A DNA stretch of 13,917 bases from Parvularcula sp964342585 (lineage in GTDB: Bacteria; Pseudomonadota; Alphaproteobacteria; Caulobacterales; Parvularculaceae), in NCBI GenBank assembly GCA_964342585.1, contig CAYFHK010000070.1:1-13917 (forward strand). Reading direction: 5' to 3'. A program made the translations under genes and the position numbers. Of the stretch, positions 7,596-13,917 are shown piece after piece. Under the pieces are notes generated by a model that saw nothing but the letters and a program-made list of their open reading frames with translations, ran no database searches and was not told where the DNA came from. Within the stretch, counting starts at the first letter, position 1, and each line of letters begins with the position of its first letter.

Positions 7596-7600
7596 AAGGA
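7596..7600 (+). promoter_or_regulatory. Ribosome-binding site for the TTG-start DUF502 gene
   Basis: AAGGA lies 11 bases before the TTG at 7612. An in-frame stop (TAG 7585-7587) and the lack of any ATG or GTG between it and the conserved part of the protein make the TTG the only reasonable start. Confidence 0.55.
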
Positions 7601-7611
7601 CCAACAGAACT

Positions 7612-8424
7612 TTGGCGGCAAAACCACATACCCCGCAGACTGATCGGCCCGTACAAGGGCCGACCCTGCCAAAGCCGGGCCTCTTTGCATCCCTGCGCAG
7701 CAGCTTTTTGGCCGGCGTGGTGATCGCGGCGCCGCTGCTCATCACCTCTGTCGTGGTCTACTGGGCGATCACAGGCCCGCTCGCGAAGCTCGACAATGTC
7801 GTTCAGCGTAACATCCCCGATGCGTGGCTGCCGCCGTGGGCGCAGACGATTTACATCCCTGGTTTCGGCGTTCTGGTGGCGATCGTCATCCTGATCCTCT
7901 TGGGGATCATGGCGAAGAACATCATTGGTCGGTTCTTCATCCAGCTCGGCGAGCGGGTGCTGAATTCCATGCCTGTGGTGCGCAATGTCTATGGCTTCGT
8001 GAAGAACGTGTTCGAGATGGCGCTCGCGCAATCGGAGCAATCCTTCAAGGAAGTCGCGCTGATCGAGTATCCCCGTCCTGGCCTATGGACGCTCTGCTTT
8101 GTGGTGACATCCACAAAAGGAGAGATCCGTCACAGCCTTGAGGACGTGGCCGACGATTTGACCAATGTGTTCGTGCCAACAACGCCGAACCCCACCTCCG
8201 GCTTTCTGCTTGTCACGCCGCGATCCAAGCTTCGCCCGCTCGCCATGTCGGTGGAGGATGGGGCAAAGATGATCTTCTCGGCGGGGCTCGTGGCGCCTGA
8301 ATTCTCGCCCCCAGTGGCCGAGGGGATGGGGGACGCGGAGACGGCCGAGCTCTCTGCCGCCGACGCGCAGCCGCGTAAACGGGGCCTGTTGGGGCGTCAT
8401 CGGCCTGCAGTTGTGAACGAATAA
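7612..8424 (+). CDS. DUF502 family integral membrane protein
   Basis: A 270-residue protein with the DUF502 pattern. A short polar N-terminus is followed by a first membrane segment near residues 30-53 (SSFLAGVVIAAPLLITSVVVYW). Next comes the conserved WAQTIYIPGFG stretch, then a second segment near 84-101 (VLVAIVILILLGIMAKN). A soluble domain follows with GERVLNSMPVVRNVYGFVKNV, TLCFVVTSTKG and VFVPTTPNPTSGFLLVTP, the most conserved part of the family. The last 45 residues are a variable polar tail. The family is widespread and its biochemical role is not established. The gene starts with TTG. It is often seen near recG in alphaproteobacteria, and here recG lies just beyond the next gene on the other strand. 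Confidence 0.9.
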   Translation: MAAKPHTPQTDRPVQGPTLPKPGLFASLRSSFLAGVVIAAPLLITSVVVYWAITGPLAKLDNVVQRNIPDAWLPPWAQTIYIPGFGVLVAIVILILLGIMAKNIIGRFFIQLGERVLNSMPVVRNVYGFVKNVFEMALAQSEQSFKEVALIEYPRPGLWTLCFVVTSTKGEIRHSLEDVADDLTNVFVPTTPNPTSGFLLVTPRSKLRPLAMSVEDGAKMIFSAGLVAPEFSPPVAEGMGDAETAELSAADAQPRKRGLLGRHRPAVVNE

Positions 8425-8447
8425 AACACTTCGCGTGAATGGCTTTT

Positions 8448-8466
8448 CGTCTGCAGTAACCAGACG
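8448..8466. terminator. Short inverted repeat after the DUF502 gene
   Basis: CGTCTG (8448-8453) and CAGACG (8461-8466) form a perfect 6-bp stem with a 7-base loop, 23 bases after the stop codon. No T-run follows on the plus strand. It could be a weak transcript end or an operator-like dyad in the upstream region of the next gene. Confidence 0.25.
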
Positions 8467-8483
8467 TTAACCTTGAATATTCG

Positions 8484-8512
8484 TTGGCGCTGGACCGTTT
8501 TTCGCATACACT
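8484..8512 (+). promoter_or_regulatory. Candidate promoter for the PEP-CTERM-like gene
   Basis: TTGGCG (8484-8489) and TACACT (8507-8512) are separated by 17 bases and resemble sigma-70 boxes weakly, with four of six matches in the -10. A start of transcription near 8519 would leave a leader of about 13 bases containing the ribosome-binding site AAGAGG (8521-8526). Confidence 0.3.
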
Positions 8513-8531
8513 TCGATGAAAAGAGGTGGGT

Positions 8532-9272
8532 ATGCGTCGGCTCAAACAGCTTGGTTCTCTGGCAATCATCGGCACTTTGATGATCAGCGGCGCCGCGCAG
8601 GCGCGCTCGGTTTATTCCTACCATGTCGAAAACGCGACGCAGCGTTCTGATGCAGGTCAGATCGAAAAGCTCGGCTTCACCTATTCATCAGATGAACGTT
8701 TGAGCTTCGATGTGGAGCTCGGCCTGGGGCTGGGCAGTGTTGCGGATGGTGGCTGGTTCGTTCTCAGCCCCGGCAACATGCCGCGCACGATCGATAACGA
8801 ACTCGCGATCCTCTATTTCGATTTCAACGGCGGCGACGTCTGGGCTTATCGTTATAACGCGATCCCTGGCCCAACCGGGCAAACGCGCGATACTTATCTC
8901 GACACGGATCGGTTCATCACGCGGTATGACGATGTGTTGAACGTCAACATGATGGCGGATGGCATTTCTGCTTCTTTCAATGAGCTGGATGTTTCTGCGC
9001 TGGCACCGGGCACCTTTGGGCCCGATTGGACGGGTGTTTCCTTTGGCGAGCAAATCGGCATCTGGGCCCACTTTGCTGTGCTTGACGCGTTCTCGGTAGA
9101 CGCACACGGATTGATTTCCGAGTTCACGCCGGGTCTTGAGTCTTGGTACGATGTTGAGCACCGGCCGACGGTGGTTTCTGAACCTGTCGGCATGGCCGCT
9201 CTCGGGATGGCCGGCGTGGCGGGAATTGCGCTTTATCGTCGTCGTCAGCAATCGCGACGCGCCACAGCTTAA
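8532..9272 (+). CDS. Secreted protein with PEP-CTERM-like sorting tail, otherwise unknown
   Basis: 246 residues from the ATG at 8532, which has AAGAGG 5 bases upstream. A GTG at 8526 is in frame but lies in the ribosome-binding site. The N-terminus is a signal peptide: RR-K, a hydrophobic core, then cleavage after GAAQA near residue 24. The C-terminus has the three-part exosortase signal: VSEP (215-218, with Ser in place of the usual Pro), a hydrophobic helix (GMAALGMAGVAGIAL), and a basic end YRRRQQSRR. The middle is rich in aromatics, Asp and Gly and looks beta-sheet rich. It has no cysteine and no domain I can name. The likely fate is export, then processing by an exosortase and surface or extracellular release; no exosortase gene is in the window. 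The stop codon overlaps that of recG by 4 bases on the opposite strand. Confidence 0.85.
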   Translation: MRRLKQLGSLAIIGTLMISGAAQARSVYSYHVENATQRSDAGQIEKLGFTYSSDERLSFDVELGLGLGSVADGGWFVLSPGNMPRTIDNELAILYFDFNGGDVWAYRYNAIPGPTGQTRDTYLDTDRFITRYDDVLNVNMMADGISASFNELDVSALAPGTFGPDWTGVSFGEQIGIWAHFAVLDAFSVDAHGLISEFTPGLESWYDVEHRPTVVSEPVGMAALGMAGVAGIALYRRRQQSRRATA

Positions 9273-11365
9273 CCTGATCGCAGACGCTTCACCGCTTCGT
9301 CTTGCCCGAATAGATACAGCAACACGCGCAACGCTTCCCCGCGCTCGGTTTTCAGCATGGGATCGCGATCGACGATGTATCGCGCTTCGTCCCGCGCCAT
9401 CTCGAGAAGCGAGCCTTGTTCAGCCAGATTGGCTAGGCGGAATGTTGGCAGACCTGATTGCGCCGTGCCCAGCGCATCTCCAGGGCCACGCAGCCTGAGA
9501 TCTTCCTCAGCCAGACGGAATCCATCCTCAGTTTCGCGCAATATCGACAGGCGTGCTTTTGCGGTCTCGCTGAGCCCACCATCACCGGCGTAGTAGACCA
9601 GCAAACAGCTGGCATCGCGATCACCGCGCCCAACGCGCCCGCGCAGCTGATGAAGCTGCGCGAGGCCGAACCGCTCCGCATGCTCGATAACAATCACTGT
9701 CGCGTTGGGCGCATTAACACCGACTTCGATCACGGTCGTCGCCACCAGGATTGAAATGGCGCCATGGTAGAAGCCTTCGACCACGGCCTCTTTTTCGGCC
9801 GGTTTCAGCTTGCCGTGAACGAGCCCTACGGCGTCGCCAAATTTTTCGCGCAGACGTGCGGCTCGATCCTCCGCGGACATCATATCCATCGCTTCAGACG
9901 GTGCGACGAGCGGGCAGACCCAATAAACCTGTTCGCCTCGAGAAACGGCCCGGCCGATGGCGGTGATAACGCTATCGAGCTTTTGGGCGGGCACGGCGCG
10001 CGTCACCACAGGCTTACGACCTGGCGGCTTCTCCTTGATGAGACTCACATCCATGTCGCCATAGGCGGTGAGTGAGAGGGTGCGCGGAATTGGCGTGGCC
10101 GTCATCACCAAAAGATCGGCACGTCGCCCTTTCTCTTGCAATTTCAACCGCTGCGCCACGCCGAAGCGATGCTGTTCATCGACAACAACTAAGCCGAGAT
10201 CGGCGAATGCGACGTCATCGGAAAACAGCGCATGCGTCCCGACGACGAGCGGCACATAGCCTTTCCGGATGCCATCGCGTTTGGCAATGCGCTCTTGGCC
10301 TTTGTCGCGACCGGTGACCAAAACGAGCGAGATGTTCAGCCTTTCACATATCGGTTCGAGCGTGTCGTAGTGTTGACGTGCTAAAATCTCCGTGGGCGCC
10401 ATAAGAGCGGCTTGCGTGCCTGCCTCAATGGCCGTCAGCATGGCGAACAAAGCCACCATGGTTTTCCCCGATCCCACATCGCCTTGGACAAGGCGAACCA
10501 TTTGCGACGGCGCCGCCATATCCGCCACGATATCGCGCAGGGCATCCTCCTGTCCGCCGGTAAGCTGATAGGGCAGATCGGCACGTGCGGGGCCCGTGAG
10601 CGCACCCGTTCCGTGTAACGCTCGCCCTGGCGATGCCCGCCTTTGTGCCCGGATGAGAGAAAGCGCGAGCTGATTGGCCAAAAGCTCATCATAGGCGAGC
10701 CGGCGCCGCGCCATGCTGTCGCCCAGCAGCGCCAATCTCGATATCGGTGCGTGGATCTCATCCAGCGCCGCGGCCCAGCCGGGCCACTTTTCTCGCTGAA
10801 GAATATCAGGATCTTGCCATTCTGGCAGGGCGGGTCGCGCGGCGAGCGCCCCGGTCACCGCGCGACGCATGACTTTTGCCGTCAATCCTGCCGTGAGCGG
10901 ATAGAGTGGCTCTATATCAGGAAGGCTGTCCGCTTCATCAGCTTTCAAAATATAATCAGGGTGCGCCATCTGCGGTAGCCCGCGATAGTGCTCGATGCGG
11001 CCGCTGATGAGGCGCTTCTCCCCGATGGGCAGTTGCCTGCGTAGAAAGTCGGCTTGGGGTCGGAAAAAAATGAGCGTCAGAAACCCCGTCTCGTCAGAGC
11101 AAAGCACTTTCCATGGGATCGTGCTTTTGCCAGGCGGGGGTGGCTCGTGGCTGTCGATATGAACCAGCATCGTGGCGAGGCGATCATCTTCGGCGTCGCC
11201 GATCGTTGGCCGATAGGACCGGTCAATGATGCCCGTGGGCAAGGTCAGCACAAGGTCAATCAGCCGTGGGCCCGCGACCTTGGCGATAAGCGTGGCGAGT
11301 TTCGGCCCGACACCCTTCAGCGTCGTGATATCGGCAAAAAGCGGGTTGAGGATCGGCGGCCGCAT
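9269..11365 (-). CDS. recG: ATP-dependent DNA helicase RecG
   Basis: A 698-residue protein, normal length for RecG. It starts with LNPLFADITTLKGVGPKLA, followed by the OB-fold wedge domain. The helicase motifs are GDVGSGKT (295-302, Walker A), APTEILA (323-329), VVDEQHRFG (394-402), TATPIPRTL (422-430), and QLRGRVGRGD (573-582, motif VI). RecG remodels stalled replication forks and branch-migrates Holliday junctions. The ATG at 11365 lies 7 bases after AAGG (complement of 11373-11376), which overlaps the TAA of the upstream TrmB-like gene, so translation is probably coupled. It is the last gene of the minus-strand run. No terminator separates it from the convergent secreted-protein gene. Confidence 0.97.
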   Translation of the reverse strand: MRPPILNPLFADITTLKGVGPKLATLIAKVAGPRLIDLVLTLPTGIIDRSYRPTIGDAEDDRLATMLVHIDSHEPPPPGKSTIPWKVLCSDETGFLTLIFFRPQADFLRRQLPIGEKRLISGRIEHYRGLPQMAHPDYILKADEADSLPDIEPLYPLTAGLTAKVMRRAVTGALAARPALPEWQDPDILQREKWPGWAAALDEIHAPISRLALLGDSMARRRLAYDELLANQLALSLIRAQRRASPGRALHGTGALTGPARADLPYQLTGGQEDALRDIVADMAAPSQMVRLVQGDVGSGKTMVALFAMLTAIEAGTQAALMAPTEILARQHYDTLEPICERLNISLVLVTGRDKGQERIAKRDGIRKGYVPLVVGTHALFSDDVAFADLGLVVVDEQHRFGVAQRLKLQEKGRRADLLVMTATPIPRTLSLTAYGDMDVSLIKEKPPGRKPVVTRAVPAQKLDSVITAIGRAVSRGEQVYWVCPLVAPSEAMDMMSAEDRAARLREKFGDAVGLVHGKLKPAEKEAVVEGFYHGAISILVATTVIEVGVNAPNATVIVIEHAERFGLAQLHQLRGRVGRGDRDASCLLVYYAGDGGLSETAKARLSILRETEDGFRLAEEDLRLRGPGDALGTAQSGLPTFRLANLAEQGSLLEMARDEARYIVDRDPMLKTERGEALRVLLYLFGQDEAVKRLRSG

Positions 11366-11374
11366 CGCGATGCC

Positions 11375-12094
11375 TTAGCGCGCTTTGCTCCCCGAGGGCA
11401 GACCCATTGGGAGATCAACACAGACGCGGAAGAGGGGGTGGCCACTGGCGTGATACTTCGCTTCAAACGGCGATATTGCCGGCGCAGTTGGAATGAACTC
11501 GACGGCTTCGGTTTTAACGCCGGCGTGGCGCAATGCCGCCGCGAATTCCTCCGCATAGATCGCCCAGTTCGTGCGTAGCTCCAACCTACCGCCCAGCTTC
11601 AGAAGATCGGGCCAAATGGGCGATCCATGCCAGCGGCGCCCTAAATGCTGCGGCTTCGGCCATGGATTGGGGTAAAGGATATAGTGCAGATCAAGTGCCC
11701 AACTGGCCCGCGCTGCGAGCCGCACGATATCGATCAGATCTCCCCGGATCAGGTGACAGTTCGGCGGGGTCGCCTCACGGGCGCGACTCAATCGGTATGC
11801 AGATTTATCGATGCCAAAGACGAGGTGCGTGGGGAATGCCAGCGCGAGCTGTCGTGCGCTGTCGCCTGTGCCGCAGCCGGAATCGAATACAATAGCGGCT
11901 TGAGGTGCAGCGTTCCGAATGGCGCACATTTTATTGAACGCCGCCCGACTATGGTCGGCGATGGGCTTTTGGAAAGGAACTGCCAAATGGCGATCGATCT
12001 GACGCAGTAAGTCGACATGGCAGGCCGTCTGTTTACTGATGACGCGACGAGAGAAACTCTTTGCCTCATTGGACGCCCGATCGTGATCCGCCAT
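11375..12094 (-). CDS. TrmB-like SAM-dependent methyltransferase (divergent)
   Basis: 239 residues from the ATG at 12094. A longer frame from 12160 would run into the preceding gene, and the extra residues look unlike protein. The AdoMet site is VFDSGCGTGDSA (69-80) with GIDKS as the acidic strand-2 motif. The TrmB signature region is present in altered form: YPNPWPKPQHLGRRWH (141-156), against the usual FPDPWPKKRHxKRR. Later TN (175-176) stands where TrmB has TD, and FEAKYHASGHP (210-220) matches the T-x-FE-x-K end motif. The fold and relationship to tRNA (guanine-46-N7) methyltransferase are clear. The substitutions mean it may be a TrmB paralogue with another substrate. I see no strong ribosome-binding site. 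It lies 10 bases after the TerB-like gene and 9 before recG. Confidence 0.8.
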   Translation of the reverse strand: MADHDRASNEAKSFSRRVISKQTACHVDLLRQIDRHLAVPFQKPIADHSRAAFNKMCAIRNAAPQAAIVFDSGCGTGDSARQLALAFPTHLVFGIDKSAYRLSRAREATPPNCHLIRGDLIDIVRLAARASWALDLHYILYPNPWPKPQHLGRRWHGSPIWPDLLKLGGRLELRTNWAIYAEEFAAALRHAGVKTEAVEFIPTAPAISPFEAKYHASGHPLFRVCVDLPMGLPSGSKAR

Positions 12095-12104
12095 GCTGGA
12101 GACA

Positions 12105-12557
12105 TCACGACGATTTGAGACGCTCGGCCGCGCGATGCCGCGCCGCCGTGCTGTCGACATCCTCGACGTGGATGAGACCCAGAAGCCGCCGGATAATCAT
12201 TTCCTCATACGGCTCGCTGGAGACGTCGCTCAACGCAATGACCCACATATCTTCGATCAGCTGGGTCCTCTCGGTGTAGTCGAGTTGTTCCTTCACGACG
12301 CGAGAAAAGCCATACATGTCATGCGCTGCGGCCTGCGCTGCTTCGGCGTCAGTGCGGATCTCTTGCGCCGTTGCCCCGTCAATATCGAACTGCCGCCTCA
12401 GGATCTTATCGATCAGTTCACGCTCAAGATCGGTATAGTCTTCGTCGGCGCGCGCCGCCTCCACGAGAAGAGCGGCGATGGCCTTGGGAAGCGCGCTTTC
12501 ATCCGGCGCGGAATCGTTTCGATCACGGCTAAATGACGAGAAAAGCTTGTCGAGCAT
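12105..12557 (-). CDS. TerB-like family protein
   Basis: A 150-residue, all-helical acidic protein. The core LPKAIAALLVEAARADEDYTDLERELIDKIL contains the TerB-like pattern of acidic residues after an Ala-rich helix. A second acidic helical repeat follows around EQLDYTERTQLIEDMWVIALSD. TerB-like domains are thought to bind metal through such acidic residues and are common as stand-alone proteins in alphaproteobacteria. Involvement in tellurite resistance should not be assumed, since no other ter gene is here. The start is well supported: AAGGA (complement of 12566-12570) lies 8 bases before the ATG at 12557. Confidence 0.8.
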   Translation of the reverse strand: MLDKLFSSFSRDRNDSAPDESALPKAIAALLVEAARADEDYTDLERELIDKILRRQFDIDGATAQEIRTDAEAAQAAAHDMYGFSRVVKEQLDYTERTQLIEDMWVIALSDVSSEPYEEMIIRRLLGLIHVEDVDSTAARHRAAERLKSS

Positions 12558-12584
12558 CAGAGAGGTCCTTTTTTGTTTGCTGCG

Positions 12585-12607
12585 GCGCTGTCGCCTTGTG
12601 ACAGCGC
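12585..12607. terminator. 8-bp stem hairpin between the S4 gene and the TerB-like gene
   Basis: GCGCTGTC (12585-12592) and GACAGCGC (12600-12607) pair perfectly around a 7-base loop, directly after the S4-gene stop codon. On the minus-strand transcript it is followed by an A-rich, not U-rich, run, so it is not a classical terminator. It may stabilise the upstream mRNA or partly separate the two genes. Confidence 0.4.
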
Positions 12608-12608
12608 G

Positions 12609-12995
12609 CTAAAACGGATCATCAAAGCGAGCCTTCTCGGCGCGGGCTTTACGAGAAGGGCGCCCTTCTTGCGCCGCAGGGTGAGGCATTACCTTCTCGC
12701 GCGCCGGGGCAGGCGGTGAATGATCCGTATAGAGTGATTGTGCTTCTGGGGCTGGCCCGCGTCGTTCCGCAAGAGAGAGAATTTCAATCACAAAGACGCG
12801 ATCGGCTTTGGCAAAGGTCAGGGTGTCGCCACAGCGAATGCCGAACCCTGGTTTCTCTGTCCGCATCGTTGTTTCATGCCGAGTCACGCGAATGCCGCTC
12901 TCGGCAATGGTGCGCCCCGCCAATGATCGGGTTTTAAAAAAGCGCGCGCACCAAAGCCATTTGTCCAAGCGCTGCGAGGGTTCAGCGTCGTGCAT
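12609..12995 (-). CDS. S4-domain RNA-binding protein, Hsp15-like
   Basis: A 128-residue protein. The S4 domain begins at RLDKWLWCARFFKTRSLA (residues 9-26), the hallmark of the Hsp15/HslR family, and continues through ESGIRVTRH to about residue 65. Hsp15 binds free 50S subunits that carry stalled peptidyl-tRNA. The C-terminal 50 residues are Pro- and Arg/Lys-rich (PSRKARAEKAR) and end in an acidic-aromatic FDDPF; basic tails are usual in this family. Its ATG overlaps the stop codon of the upstream MBL-fold gene by one base (TAATG), with GGAG 4 bases before, so the two are probably translated together. Confidence 0.88.
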   Translation of the reverse strand: MHDAEPSQRLDKWLWCARFFKTRSLAGRTIAESGIRVTRHETTMRTEKPGFGIRCGDTLTFAKADRVFVIEILSLAERRGPAPEAQSLYTDHSPPAPAREKVMPHPAAQEGRPSRKARAEKARFDDPF

Positions 12996-13917
12996 TATTC
13001 TCCGTCTTCGGCATCAGCTTCAGAAGGAGCATCTTCGTCTGCGTCACTGCCAGATCTGGGCTCTTCTTCCTCTTCATCCGAATCACCTTCCGCCTCTTCT
13101 GAGGTGGCTGCTGGGTCAGATGCTTCCGCGGGGCTCTCATCGGGTTCGGGTACGGCAGGGGCTTGCGGCTCTTGCGCGCCGCCGTCTCCACGGGAGGGCA
13201 CATCAGGGTCGGTGATCGCCTCATCTGCCCCAGCGGAAGTCTCTGTTGGGTCGGTCGTTTCTTCGGAGGCGCTGTTGTCAGGGCCAGATTCCACGGCGGC
13301 GCTTGCTGCCTCATCGCGCGCCATCAAATCGTCGAACAAAATGCCCGTCATCCGCTCGCCATTCACGAAGTTCCAAGCGTAGCGGTCATGATAGCTTTTC
13401 AGCGGATCGGCTGCGATGACGGCATCGCGATCATGGCCTTTCATCATCTCTGATCGAACGAGTGAGGAGGCTTCGTTTAGAAAGGCGATCAGCTCACGAA
13501 CGTTCGTGCGGTTTGCGATGGGGCCGTGGCCGGGGACAATTGTCGTATTGCGATCGGCGAGGCCTTCGATCGTGGCGAGTGCCGCGAGCAAACCTTCCAC
13601 GGATCCACCTGCCTCGAGGTCAATGTAAGGGTAGCGGTCGACGAACATCGTGTCGCCAGCGTGAATGACATTGGCGCGCGGCATGTAAACGATGGCGTCG
13701 CCATCGGTGTGCGCGTTGGGCACGTGTGAGACGCGGATTTCACGGTCGTTCCAGCGGAAGGTCGCATTCTCTGAAAACGTGATCACAGGCAGACCGCGAT
13801 TTGACTGATCGCCTTCCGAAACGGCTGATTCAAGACGGGTGCGGACGTTGTCATGCGCGACAATGGTGGCGCCGGCATCGTAGAACTGCGCATTGCCGCC
13901 GGTGTGGTCCCCATGAT
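12995..13917 (-). CDS. MBL-fold metallo-hydrolase with long acidic C-terminal tail, 5' truncated by window edge
   Basis: The frame stays open to the window end, so the start is outside; a GTG at 13786 is internal. 306 residues are visible. The first are HGDHTGGN, the second half of the HxHxDH zinc motif. Further ligands fit H in PNAHTDGDAIVYM, HAGDTMF, and the final H in VPGHGP. The order matches beta-lactamase-fold hydrolases of the broad cyclase/glyoxalase-II-like type, but the substrate cannot be named. The catalytic domain ends near RMTGILFDDLMAR. The last 106 residues (bases 12998-13315) are a disordered tail with 38 Asp/Glu and only 2 basic residues, rich also in Ser, Pro and Ala. A signal peptide may exist upstream but is not visible. 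The S4 gene follows with a one-base overlap. Confidence 0.88.
   Translation of the reverse strand, partial: HGDHTGGNAQFYDAGATIVAHDNVRTRLESAVSEGDQSNRGLPVITFSENATFRWNDREIRVSHVPNAHTDGDAIVYMPRANVIHAGDTMFVDRYPYIDLEAGGSVEGLLAALATIEGLADRNTTIVPGHGPIANRTNVRELIAFLNEASSLVRSEMMKGHDRDAVIAADPLKSYHDRYAWNFVNGERMTGILFDDLMARDEAASAAVESGPDNSASEETTDPTETSAGADEAITDPDVPSRGDGGAQEPQAPAVPEPDESPAEASDPAATSEEAEGDSDEEEEEPRSGSDADEDAPSEADAEDGE

Larger units (their letters stand above)
7475..7611 (+). promoter_or_regulatory. ntrX-DUF502 intergenic leader with three GGCC blocks
   Basis: A 137-base gap. After the hairpin at 7489-7509 it holds TATGCT (7521-7526), a possible -10 box without a convincing -35. Three GGCC blocks (7566-7569, 7578-7581, 7588-7591) can pair with one another in alternative ways just before the ribosome-binding site AAGGA (7596-7600). 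The gap is long enough to carry its own promoter for the DUF502 gene. Function is inferred only from position. Confidence 0.3.

Noticed and set aside
11054..11578. 174-residue plus-strand open frame across the recG start and the TrmB-like gene
   Set aside because: It overlaps two well-supported minus-strand genes and shows no family resemblance.
12095..12160. Longer start for the TrmB-like gene at 12160
   Set aside because: It would overlap the end of the TerB-like gene by 56 bases and add Arg-rich residues with no match to the family; the ATG at 12094 fits the 10-base spacing.
12105..12557. Tellurite-resistance locus
   Set aside because: Only a stand-alone TerB-like domain is present, with no terC, terD, terZ or other ter genes nearby.

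Overview
The window is ordinary, densely packed, GC-rich bacterial chromosome. It most resembles an alphaproteobacterium: it has an alphaproteobacterial-type NtrY/NtrX two-component pair close to dusB (nifR3), an ETF-ubiquinone oxidoreductase, a DUF502 membrane protein, a TerB-like protein, an Hsp15-like S4 protein, and a secreted protein with a PEP-CTERM-like tail. I cannot place it to genus. I see no RNA gene, insertion sequence, prophage, CRISPR array or attachment site.

Left arm, plus strand (1-3126): the 3' part of the ETF-QO gene, a PaaI-type hotdog thioesterase 9 bases later, then dusB. This looks like one transcript joining fatty-acid and amino-acid electron transfer with acyl-CoA hydrolysis and tRNA dihydrouridine synthesis. 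A small unknown gene (3223-3600, minus strand) converges on dusB and is divergent from ntrY.

Centre, plus strand (about 3660-9272): a leader of about 190 bases, then ntrY and ntrX 5 bases apart (sensor kinase and response regulator). A 137-base gap follows, then a DUF502 membrane protein with a TTG start. A further gap of about 107 bases leads to a secreted protein with a signal peptide and a C-terminal SEP/transmembrane/Arg-rich tail. NtrX has no GAFTGA loop, so it probably does not work as a sigma-54 activator. No ntrB or ntrC lies between dusB and ntrY, unlike the classical order.

Right arm, minus strand (13917 down to 9269): a five-gene run, read as MBL-fold hydrolase (5' end outside the window), S4-domain protein, TerB-like protein, TrmB-like methyltransferase, RecG. 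The first two genes overlap by one base (TAATG). The last two are 9 bases apart, with the stop codon embedded in the ribosome-binding site. The RecG stop overlaps the stop of the secreted-protein gene by 4 bases, tail to tail.

I did not find a clear new multi-gene system. The points most worth a second look are the 106-residue acidic tail on the MBL-fold protein, the divergent TrmB-like enzyme, the GAFTGA-less NtrX in its rearranged setting, and the structured leader before ntrY.
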